Source: an uncultured Pseudomonadota bacterium
Lineage (GTDB): Bacteria > Pseudomonadota > Gammaproteobacteria > Steroidobacterales > Steroidobacteraceae
Length of the DNA stretch: 37,879 nucleotides
Assembly: GCA_903938365.1 (NCBI GenBank)
Contig: CAJACZ010000021.1
Location: 1-37,879 of the forward strand
Direction of reading: 5' to 3'
The notes under the pieces are model-generated. The model was not told where the DNA came from. It saw only the letters and a program-made list of their open reading frames with translations, and ran no database searches. A program made the position numbers and the translations under genes. Positions 6,348 through 13,693 of this stretch are shown piece after piece; the first letter of the stretch is position 1, and every line of letters begins with the position of its first letter.

Positions 6348-9340
6348 GGATCCGCCGACAGCTTCGACAGGAGCGCCTTCACGTTGACCTTGCCGATCGC
6401 GAGACGCGGCATGGAGTCCATGAACACCAGCCTCTTCGGGATCTTGTAGTTCGCCAGGCGGCCGCGCAAGCGCCCGAGCAGCGTGTCCGCATCACGACCG
6501 TCTCTCGAGGCGACCACGAACGCCACCGGGACGTGTCCCCACAACGGATCTTCGACACCGACGACGCATGCGTCGAGGACCTCCGGGAGTTCGAGCAACG
6601 CCGCTTCGATCTCGGTCGGGCTCACGTTGTATCCGCCGCTCTTGAACACACGATGCACCCGTCCTGTCAGACGCAGGGCCCCGGAACGGTCGAGCGTCCC
6701 GAGATCCCCGGTGAGAAGCCAGCCGTTCCGGCCCACGGCCTTGGCAGTCGCAGCAGCATCTCCCCAGTAACTGTTGAACCGGAACGGCGAGAGAATCTCG
6801 ACCTCCCCGATGGCGCCGAACTCGCCTTCAAGGGGACGCACCCGGACCAGGTAAGGCGGGACCGGCCGCCCGACTGTCTGCGCAAGCTCGGTTTCCGTCG
6901 CGTCCAAGGGGGTGAATGTCACGGATCCCACGGTCTCCGTCTGGCCGTAGGAGGTCGCAAGAGACGGTGCCAACCTGCGCAGACGTTTCACCAACGCGCT
7001 CGACGCATGCGCGCCACCCCAGAAGATGAGCCTCAGCGAGGACAGCTTTGCGGCGTCGAACCCAGGGTGATCGAGCAGCATCGTAAACATGCTGGGGACC
7101 TGTCCCAACACGGTGATCCCCTCTCTCTGGATCACATCGAGCATCGCTGGAGGGTCGAAGCGCGCCATGCAGACCAGCGTTCCGCCGCCCACGATCGTGA
7201 ACGCGGCGAGATCCCCCACACAGCCGATATGGTTGATTGGCAGGTTGTCCAGGACACGGAGCGGGTCGCACCCCCACTCTCGGACCTGCACCTCGCTCGC
7301 CCCGGTCAACGCCCACTGCGAGATCAAGGCGCCCTTGGGCGTGCCTGTCGACCCCGAAGTGAACACGAGCAGACAGGGCTCTCGCGGATCGACCGAGACG
7401 CAGCGTGCCGCGACGGACGCTTCATCGATCCTTTCCGCGCACGACAGGAAGCTCTCGAGACTGTCACATCCCGGGACGGATCGATCACCCAGGGCAATCA
7501 CCGTGATGGCTGGGCTGGTCCGCCGCATCCAGTCGGCGACTTCGGCACCCGCGATTGAGACGTCGGCGAATACGAGCCGTGGCGTCACGGTCTCCACGAG
7601 GCGATCAAGCTCGTGAGGCGTGTACCGGGGGTTGAGTCCGACCCATATGCCGCCGATCGCAGAGGTCGCGAGGAACGACGACAGGAACTGCACGCCCGGC
7701 GCGGCCAGCATGGCGATGCGGTCTCCCGGCGCGACCCCGGCATGGATCAAGGCGGCCGACCACCGGGCCACCATCGCGGCGAGCTCCGCCCAGCTCAGGC
7801 GCACGCTGCCGTCCACGATCGCGAGCGACGTCGGCCGTTCCGTCGCCCAGTGGTCGAGCCAGTCGCGCAGCGACCGCCGAGGGACACCGGGATCGAGCGG
7901 CCAAAGCGGGCCGCGCAGATTGCGATACCGGAGCCGCCGGAAGTCCGAATGCAAGAGGCCCCCGCCACGGGCATAGACGATCTCGGCCGCACAGGGCGCG
8001 AACCCGGCCGCGAAATGCTGTGCCGACTTGACCGCGATGATCCGTGCCCTGAGCGGATCGACCCCGACCGACCCGAAGAGATCGGGGCCATACGCCTGGT
8101 CACGCACCGAAGTGATCACCGCCGTCAGGTTGCCGATGCGCAGGGCACACGTTGGTCCGAGCGGGCTTCGGGTGCCTGCCCAGGTCTGCGACGCATCCTC
8201 GACGACTTTCACCACAAGCGCCTCGATGCTCCGCTCGCCCTCGAGTGCGACGCCGCGGAGGACCACCTCGACCCGTGCACCGGGTCCCGCGCGGGATGCT
8301 CGTCGTACCAGGTCGGGATCGCAGACTGGACCCATGCAGGACTCAACCCCGGAATCGATGAGTAACGAGGCTAGCGACCAATCGTCACCGGGAGCGCCAC
8401 TTCCCGGGTTGTCGTCCACATCGGCGATGACGACCGGGGCATGGTTGGCTTTCGCGCCATGCTCGACGGCGGCGCGCAGCTCGACAGTAGGCTGGGTAGC
8501 TTGATCTCGGATCGAGATCGCCGCCTCTCCGACGAGCGCAGCGACCGCCGCGGCGCGCGCGTCATCCTCTGCCAGCGCGAGGACTTTGGTACCGACATCC
8601 CGCACGTCGCCGAAGGGGAAGCCGTGCACGAGCGAGATCGATACGATCCCGGGCTCGCGCTCGAGCGCGCAGATCCAGTCGACGATTCCCCTCATCGGCT
8701 CACGGTTCGTGTGGAACCGCGCAATCGTCCTGCAGTCGAATACGCGCTTCGCGGGCCGCCAACCGGTCGCCGCGCAACGATCAAGCAGTGACACAAGCTC
8801 GCGAGCACGCTCGAGGAAATCGGTGTGAGGGTATTCCTTGAACGCGATCAGCACATCGGCGGCCGCCACCATGGCATCGCTCAGGTGGGCGTGCAGGTCG
8901 AATTCGATCCCGATCGGCACGTCAGGCCCCACGAGCCGCCGTACCCGCCCCAACAGGTCGCCCTCGCAATCGTCGATCGACTCGGAGCACATCGCTCCGT
9001 GCAGCGAGAGGACCACGGCATCGACCGGCAGCGCAGCCGTAAGCTGCCCCACGATCTCGTCGCGCAGGAGTTCGTAGGTCCGGTCTTCCACCCGTCCCGC
9101 CGGGAATGCGAAGGCGTAGGTTCCCTCTACCAGCTCGATCTCGCCTGCCTGTGCCCGTTCTCGCAGCACATACCAGGGTGCGGATATCTCGGTCAGGGCA
9201 GCCGGGAACTCGCCCGGCCGGCAGAGGAAGGCGCCCGCGAAGTCCTCGAGACGGACAGGTCGACCGATGAAGGTGTTGGACTCGGTCCCGAGCCCGGCTG
9301 TGAAAAACCGACGACGGACCCTCTCATGCTCTCTGGGCAC
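6344..9340 (-). CDS. Fusion of M81 (MlrC-type) metallopeptidase and AMP-forming acyl-CoA ligase
   Basis: A 998-residue two-enzyme protein. Residues 1 to about 485 are an M81/MlrC peptidase: TESNTF (20-24), LHGAM (His114), EFDLHAH (Asp148, His150, His152), YPHTD (His172) and DDNPGSGAPGDD near 309-320. These include the Asp/His residues expected to bind zinc. Residues about 488-998 are a complete class I adenylate-forming ligase: FTSGSTGTPKG (660-670), SYGQTE (797-802), TGDLG (877-881), GRVHRVFKSGGYNVSP (893-908) and the C-terminal AIGKVNVK with the adenylation lysine. There is no stop or frameshift between the halves. The GTG start at 9340 is chosen because AAGGAGG (9354-9348) lies 7 bases upstream; this overlaps the MFS gene by 17 bases. 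Inference: the peptidase releases an acid that the second half activates to a CoA thioester. Confidence 0.92.
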   Translation of the reverse strand: MPREHERVRRRFFTAGLGTESNTFIGRPVRLEDFAGAFLCRPGEFPAALTEISAPWYVLRERAQAGEIELVEGTYAFAFPAGRVEDRTYELLRDEIVGQLTAALPVDAVVLSLHGAMCSESIDDCEGDLLGRVRRLVGPDVPIGIEFDLHAHLSDAMVAAADVLIAFKEYPHTDFLERARELVSLLDRCAATGWRPAKRVFDCRTIARFHTNREPMRGIVDWICALEREPGIVSISLVHGFPFGDVRDVGTKVLALAEDDARAAAVAALVGEAAISIRDQATQPTVELRAAVEHGAKANHAPVVIADVDDNPGSGAPGDDWSLASLLIDSGVESCMGPVCDPDLVRRASRAGPGARVEVVLRGVALEGERSIEALVVKVVEDASQTWAGTRSPLGPTCALRIGNLTAVITSVRDQAYGPDLFGSVGVDPLRARIIAVKSAQHFAAGFAPCAAEIVYARGGGLLHSDFRRLRYRNLRGPLWPLDPGVPRRSLRDWLDHWATERPTSLAIVDGSVRLSWAELAAMVARWSAALIHAGVAPGDRIAMLAAPGVQFLSSFLATSAIGGIWVGLNPRYTPHELDRLVETVTPRLVFADVSIAGAEVADWMRRTSPAITVIALGDRSVPGCDSLESFLSCAERIDEASVAARCVSVDPREPCLLVFTSGSTGTPKGALISQWALTGASEVQVREWGCDPLRVLDNLPINHIGCVGDLAAFTIVGGGTLVCMARFDPPAMLDVIQREGITVLGQVPSMFTMLLDHPGFDAAKLSSLRLIFWGGAHASSALVKRLRRLAPSLATSYGQTETVGSVTFTPLDATETELAQTVGRPVPPYLVRVRPLEGEFGAIGEVEILSPFRFNSYWGDAAATAKAVGRNGWLLTGDLGTLDRSGALRLTGRVHRVFKSGGYNVSPTEIEAALLELPEVLDACVVGVEDPLWGHVPVAFVVASRDGRDADTLLGRLRGRLANYKIPKRLVFMDSMPRLAIGKVNVKALLSKLSADP

Positions 9341-10676
9341 TCTCGCTCCTCCTTGCCAAAGCGCGCACCACCGTCGCATGTCGCCGGCGCGTCAGGGGGA
9401 AGCGCCACGCCAGCGCCGCTGCGGCCATGAGCAGGACGGCGGGCAAGACGAGACTGATGATCTTGAAGGCAGATGCCCCCGTCGCCGACGGGATCTTCGA
9501 GTCGAATCCCGACCATCCGACGAGCAGCAGACCGGCGCCTCCGCCTACGGTGGAGGTGCCCTTCGTCAGCAACGAGACGAACGAGTGGAAGTTCGCGGCC
9601 CGGTTGGCTCCGCTGCGGAGCATCTCGTAGTCGACGATGTCGCCGAGGAGTGCGCCGGGCGCGACATAGATGACGGAGCCGCCCAAGGCGCGCAGCGCGA
9701 TCGCGACCAGCGCCAGGTCCTTGTCTGGGCCGGTCACGGGCATCATCAACAGGATGCCGAACGCGGCCACCTGGATCACGCTGCCAAGCGCCCATGCGAC
9801 ATGCTTGCTCCAGCGCGTGATGGCGAGATACCAGAGCGGGAGCGACGCGAGCGTGACTACCGCATCGACCAGCAGGAACCCGGCGAAGCTCTGCCCGAAG
9901 GGCATGACTGAAGTCAGCAGGAGAAAGACAAGTCCGTAGAAGACGCCTTGGCCAAGACCCGTCAGGGCGAAGAGACAGAGGAACCAGCACAGCGGCCGGT
10001 TCCGGGCCACGGAAACGAGGACCGACCAAGGCGTCATCGGTGGAGAGCGTCCCCCGGCTGGGGCGGGCGCGCGCCACAGGGCCGACGCGGTGCACAGGGG
10101 AAGCACGATGACCAGCACCCACGCCACCTGCGCGAGCACCTCCGCGCTGTAGACCCCCGAGGACGCAGTCAGGAAGGGCATCAGCGCGAACGTCAGCGTG
10201 CCCGCTCCGAACGCGACAGCCAGCGCCGTCGAGATGAGGGAGCGGGTCCGGTAGTCGCTGGAGAGTTCCGTGCCCCAGGCCTTGTGGGGCGTCTCGATCA
10301 ACGAGACGCCGAGATAGAACAGGAGCAGCGTCAGAAGGTACGCGAGGGGCGAGGTGTCGGTGTCCGGCATGTACAGCATCGGCGTCGCTGCGCACATGAT
10401 CAGCGTACCGGCTACAAGCCACGGCTTGCGGTGCCCCCATCGCGTGTTGGCGGCATCCGACAGGTAGCCGATGGCGGGGTCGACGAGCGCGTCGAACGCG
10501 CGGGCCACCATCAAGAGCGTGCCGATGGTGACCAGGTCCAGCGAGGTGTGCGTTGCGTAAAACCCGGGCAGGATGACGTAGACCGGAAACACGACCAGGG
10601 CGAGCGGCAGCGAAGGCGATGCGTAGGCGGCCAGCTGCCATCGGGAGAGCGAGGGACGATCTTTACCTTGCATCAT
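9324..10676 (-). CDS. MFS transporter, GPH/MelB-like
   Basis: 450 residues with about 12 hydrophobic segments. The first-half motif DALVDPAIGYLSDAANTRWG, followed by HRKPW, is the MelB/GPH-type loop 2-3 signature (Asp-Pro-x-x-G-x-x-S-D, then R-x-G-x-R-K-P). Members are inner-membrane cation symporters, mostly for sugars or uronides, but many catabolic operons use them for other compounds. It starts inside the stop of the serine hydrolase gene (ATGATG, 4-base overlap) and runs 17 bases into the M81-ligase gene. By position it would import the operon's substrate or its first breakdown product, the role proposed for MlrD in microcystin degraders. That role is inferred from context; sequence relation to MlrD was not tested. 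Confidence 0.88.
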   Translation of the reverse strand: MMQGKDRPSLSRWQLAAYASPSLPLALVVFPVYVILPGFYATHTSLDLVTIGTLLMVARAFDALVDPAIGYLSDAANTRWGHRKPWLVAGTLIMCAATPMLYMPDTDTSPLAYLLTLLLFYLGVSLIETPHKAWGTELSSDYRTRSLISTALAVAFGAGTLTFALMPFLTASSGVYSAEVLAQVAWVLVIVLPLCTASALWRAPAPAGGRSPPMTPWSVLVSVARNRPLCWFLCLFALTGLGQGVFYGLVFLLLTSVMPFGQSFAGFLLVDAVVTLASLPLWYLAITRWSKHVAWALGSVIQVAAFGILLMMPVTGPDKDLALVAIALRALGGSVIYVAPGALLGDIVDYEMLRSGANRAANFHSFVSLLTKGTSTVGGGAGLLLVGWSGFDSKIPSATGASAFKIISLVLPAVLLMAAAALAWRFPLTRRRHATVVRALARRSESAQRA

Positions 10677-12082
10677 CGGAAGCGGACAAGCTCGCCGAAA
10701 TAGGTGACATCGAGAGCTTCGGCGTCGTCTTTGCGCACGACGCTCAAGCGGTACTCGGGGTCCAGCGGCTGTCGGGCCATGGCGGGGTGCTCAAACACGA
10801 GCCGATGATGGCGGCCCCCCGTTTCGTGTACGACGGCCGCGAGCGCCGGCGCATCGTGAGGCAGGAACAGCCATCCACGAGGGGATTCACGGATCTCGAC
10901 CGTGCCGGTGACAGGGTTGGAGTACATCCCCGGCGAAAGGGCCGCGACAGTCTGATGATGCTGATTGTCCACGGTTTGCGGGCCGGTAAACCGATCCCGC
11001 TCGGCCCGGCGGCGCGCCTCGGCCTCCAGGATATCGATCCACCGCGTCGTCGGAATGCGGCGCAGAGCGGAGAGGAGGTCCCACGATAATCCCACGAGAC
11101 GGGCAGACTCCGTGCTCGCCATCAGCATCAGGCCGCAACGCTCTTCCGGAACGACGAGCATCTGATGCCGCCAACCTCGGCCGGCCCCTCCATGATGTAA
11201 CAGCCGTGTCCCACGCGAGTCGCTCATGAACAACCCGCACCCGTAAGCGCTGGAGTCGGCTGGCGGACACAGCGGCATCTCGTCCGGCGCGATGACTGTG
11301 TGGGGATGCCCGAGCCCGGACAGTCCGGTCCGACCCGGACCTTCATTCAATCTCTCGGCGAGATGCCCGAGCCAGGCAAGCGCGTCCCTCGGTGAGAGAT
11401 GGACACGGGCGGACCCCTCGGAATTAGGACCCGTCAGGTCTTCGACGCTTACCGGCGATCCTCCGACATCGATCGCGGGCGCGTGGGCGCCGTCCGGGAC
11501 ACGCACGCCGAATCCTGCCGAAAAGCTCTCGCGGAGCCCGAGCGGCGCGAAGAACATCGTCTCGAGCAATTCGTTGATGCTGCGTCCGGTGGCCCGCTCG
11601 AGCGCCAACCCGAGCGCGATGTAGCCCAGATTGGAATAGGTGAATCCGGTCTCCGGCTGCCGGATGAGCGGCATGAAGCGCGCGCGCGCTAACCGCTCGG
11701 TCTTGGGTAGTCGCTGGTCAAAGCCCCATTCGGCGACGCCCTCCCGGCCGAGGCCGGTGCGCATCGTCATGAGCGTCTTGAGGGTACAGGACCCCTCGGC
11801 CCCGCCGGGCAGGAACTCCGGGAGCAATCCGCCGCATGGGCCGTGGAGATTGAGGAGACCTTCGTCGGCCAACTGGAGCGCAGCGGCGGCCACAAAGTGC
11901 TTCGAGAGCGAACAGACATGGAAGGGCGTCGTGTCGTCCGGAGTCCGGCAGCCGCTGCGTGCCGAGGGTGGCACGATGATGATCGTCGCCTCCGCACCGG
12001 CCAGGGCGACCAGCGCCAGCCCGCCATGGACGAAGCTGTCAGCGCCCTCGTGCAGCAAGTCCTCGATCTGCGAGAGCAGCAT
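10673..12082 (-). CDS. Class C beta-lactamase-fold serine hydrolase (MlrB-like by class)
   Basis: 469 residues. The three motifs of serine beta-lactamase/D-aminopeptidase-type hydrolases are present: SLSK (nucleophile Ser58, Lys61), YSN (149-151) and HGG (297-299). After the catalytic domain comes an extra C-terminal beta-rich domain of about 100 residues, seen in many peptidase-like members. No signal peptide is evident at the chosen ATG (12082, 2 bases after the preceding stop); the longer upstream reading is antisense-like arginine-rich sequence and is rejected. The family includes esterases, D-amino-acid peptidases and MlrB, which cuts linearised microcystin. In this operon a role in cleaving a linear peptide is likely but inferred. 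It overlaps the transporter gene by 4 bases. Confidence 0.88.
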   Translation of the reverse strand: MLLSQIEDLLHEGADSFVHGGLALVALAGAEATIIIVPPSARSGCRTPDDTTPFHVCSLSKHFVAAAALQLADEGLLNLHGPCGGLLPEFLPGGAEGSCTLKTLMTMRTGLGREGVAEWGFDQRLPKTERLARARFMPLIRQPETGFTYSNLGYIALGLALERATGRSINELLETMFFAPLGLRESFSAGFGVRVPDGAHAPAIDVGGSPVSVEDLTGPNSEGSARVHLSPRDALAWLGHLAERLNEGPGRTGLSGLGHPHTVIAPDEMPLCPPADSSAYGCGLFMSDSRGTRLLHHGGAGRGWRHQMLVVPEERCGLMLMASTESARLVGLSWDLLSALRRIPTTRWIDILEAEARRRAERDRFTGPQTVDNQHHQTVAALSPGMYSNPVTGTVEIRESPRGWLFLPHDAPALAAVVHETGGRHHRLVFEHPAMARQPLDPEYRLSVVRKDDAEALDVTYFGELVRFR

Positions 12083-12084
12083 CT

Positions 12085-12570
12085 TCAGGGCGGCTTGTCC
12101 GGTCTCTTGCGGATGAACAGTCCGATCCATTCGGCGGTCATGGCTGGACGAGTGCTGCCCTCGATCTCCATCGTGTTGAGGGTCCGCACGAGGATCTGCA
12201 GATCGGGACGCTCTTCGAGCGACAGCAACCGGCAACGCATCCGGATCCTCGTCCCGACCGGGACGGGATTGATCCATCGGACCCGGTCGAGGCCGTAGTT
12301 GAGCGCGTAAACGACATCCTTCGGCCACATCCCTACATGATGCGAGCAGTAGGTCAGCATCGAGAGCGTCCAGAAGCCGAAGGCGATGGTGCCGCCATAC
12401 GGACCTTCCCGCTTCGCGCGTTCCGGATCGACGTGCAGCCAGTCCGAATCACGGGTGGACGTGCTGAACTGGTCGATTGCGTCCTGCTCGACGGGGATCC
12501 ACTCGGTGACACCAATCTCGGAACCGACCAGTGCGTAGAGGTCCGCCAAGGTCCTGGTGGACGTGCTCAC
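12085..12570 (-). CDS. MaoC-like (R)-specific enoyl-CoA hydratase
   Basis: 161 residues, the single hot-dog-fold length of the MaoC/NodN family. The core reads DAIDQFSTSTRDSDWLHVDP with the expected Asp and His (D-x-x-W-x-H-x-D) of the hydratase active site, followed by GPYGGTIAFGFWTLSML. In most relatives I know the last segment reads A-H-G-F; here the His is Phe, so substrate or activity may differ. The GTG start at 12570 overlaps the CPBP stop as GTGA; a longer upstream reading is antisense-type sequence. It would hydrate a trans-2-enoyl-CoA, which fits the acyl-CoA ligase in the same operon and points to breakdown of a fatty-acyl or polyketide part of the substrate. Cytosolic. Confidence 0.85.
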   Translation of the reverse strand: MSTSTRTLADLYALVGSEIGVTEWIPVEQDAIDQFSTSTRDSDWLHVDPERAKREGPYGGTIAFGFWTLSMLTYCSHHVGMWPKDVVYALNYGLDRVRWINPVPVGTRIRMRCRLLSLEERPDLQILVRTLNTMEIEGSTRPAMTAEWIGLFIRKRPDKPP

Positions 12571-13388
12571 GAAGATCCTCCTTCCGTCGGCCGTTTTCCA
12601 CCCCCCAAGGACGGTCCGCAAAAGAGCAAGACCAGCGCCCCCAGGACGATGGTGACCGCCGGGAACACTTCGATCCCTGCGCGAGGGACCGCATTGAACA
12701 TCATGTGCGGCACGATACCGGCCCACAGCACGTTGCCGTTCGTCTTGATGAAGATCACGGTCATGAAGACCGAGAACGCGACCACGTTGAGGATGTACGG
12801 CCCAAGCGAGAAGGTCGACTGCGACAGGCTGCCCACGAAAAAAGCGGGCAGGTGCCAGACCGCCCACGCGAGCCCGAGGACCACCGAAGCGGTGCGCGGG
12901 GTGGAAATCTCGAGCAGCCTCGGCAATGCGTAACCTCTCCAGCCCAGCTCCTCGCCGAGCGCACCGCCGTCCTTGAGCAGGTGTCCGCCCAACAAGACCG
13001 CGGGGAGCGCTACGGTCCACGGGGAAAGGTCGAGGACGCTCAGCTCCCCGTTCAGGATCTTCATCGAGGACACGACTATCAGCCAGAGCATCGGATATCC
13101 GAGCAACGCGGCGGCAGCCCAGATGGGCGGCACCGGGAACGGCAGCAGGCGTCGCAACAGGCCGGAGACACCCGCGAGGCCCTGTTGCCACAGGGTGAGC
13201 GCCAGTGCCGCCATGGAGGGTGCCGCGACGGCGAGGTAGAAGCTGGGACTGCCGGGTCGCATCGGGCCGAGGTTATCCGTAGCCCACCCGCCCGCGAGGA
13301 TGTAGGCGGCGAGGACCGCCCAGGTCACCGCGTACGAGGCGCCGAAGAACAGCAGCAATTGCCGCAACGGATCCGAAGGTGAAGTCAC
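12567..13388 (-). CDS. CPBP family intramembrane glutamic endopeptidase (MlrA-like by class)
   Basis: 273 residues with about seven or eight membrane segments. The three CPBP/Abi motifs are intact: GEELGWR (Glu146, Glu147, Arg151), AWAVWHLP (His179) and HMMFN (His228, Asn232). These residues bind and activate the water for peptide-bond cleavage within the membrane. MlrA, which opens the microcystin ring, belongs to this superfamily and uses the same Glu/His/HxxxN set. The start is taken as GTG 13388, which overlaps the ACT gene stop as GTGA like other joins in this operon; an ATG at 13424 would add 12 residues overlapping that gene. Other CPBP proteins process prenylated proteins or confer bacteriocin immunity, so the MlrA-like role depends on context. 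Confidence 0.9.
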   Translation of the reverse strand: MTSPSDPLRQLLLFFGASYAVTWAVLAAYILAGGWATDNLGPMRPGSPSFYLAVAAPSMAALALTLWQQGLAGVSGLLRRLLPFPVPPIWAAAALLGYPMLWLIVVSSMKILNGELSVLDLSPWTVALPAVLLGGHLLKDGGALGEELGWRGYALPRLLEISTPRTASVVLGLAWAVWHLPAFFVGSLSQSTFSLGPYILNVVAFSVFMTVIFIKTNGNVLWAGIVPHMMFNAVPRAGIEVFPAVTIVLGALVLLFCGPSLGGGKRPTEGGSS

Positions 13389-13687
13389 AGTATGTCGATC
13401 CTTGCGAAGCCCGACGCGCTGCATCCGAACAACGAGACATCGCGGATGCTGGTCACCCGCCAGAGATTCCGTACGATGCGCGCTGCGGTTTCGGCGTCAG
13501 CATATTCAAGTTCGATCGCCACCTCGACGACACCTTCCCCATGCTGCAGCATCGTCGCGGCGCGCGGCAAGCGGTTGGTCACGAGCACGGCGTTCGCCAC
13601 CTTCGCGAGAAGGTCCGGATCGGCGTCGGCGACCACCAGCAACTGGTATGTGGTCGGCCGGTCGTGTCGCGACGCCTCACCAGCCAT
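13385..13687 (-). CDS. Small ACT-like domain protein
   Basis: 100 residues. The predicted order of elements is beta-alpha-beta-beta-alpha-beta: a strand at TYQLLVVADADP, helix DLLAKVANAVLVTN, strands around RAATMLQHG and VVEVAIELEYAD, helix AETAARIVRNLWRV, and strand IRDVSLFG. This is the ACT fold, a small-molecule (often amino-acid) sensing module, and the size fits a free-standing ACT protein such as acetolactate-synthase small subunits. It begins 6 bases after the receptor stop and overlaps the protease gene start by 4 bases, so it is a true operon member. Its role is unknown; sensing of a released amino acid or a structural partner are both possible. Confidence 0.65.
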   Translation of the reverse strand: MAGEASRHDRPTTYQLLVVADADPDLLAKVANAVLVTNRLPRAATMLQHGEGVVEVAIELEYADAETAARIVRNLWRVTSIRDVSLFGCSASGFARIDIL

Positions 13688-13693
13688 CGACCG

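Noticed and set aside
9193-10641. 482-codon minus-strand frame over the MFS transporter
   Set aside because: It is an Arg/His/Pro-rich shadow of the real transporter frame, which has membrane segments and the GPH motif.
12085-13191. 368-codon version of the MaoC-type gene
   Set aside because: The first 200 codons overlap the CPBP protease gene in another frame and are Arg/Ala-rich; the GTG at 12570 with a GTGA overlap gives a full-length single-domain MaoC protein.
12567-13388. Reading the CPBP protein as a bacteriocin-immunity or CAAX-processing protein
   Set aside because: No bacteriocin precursor or prenylation gene is nearby; context with serine and M81 peptidases favours a catabolic role, though the alternative is not excluded.
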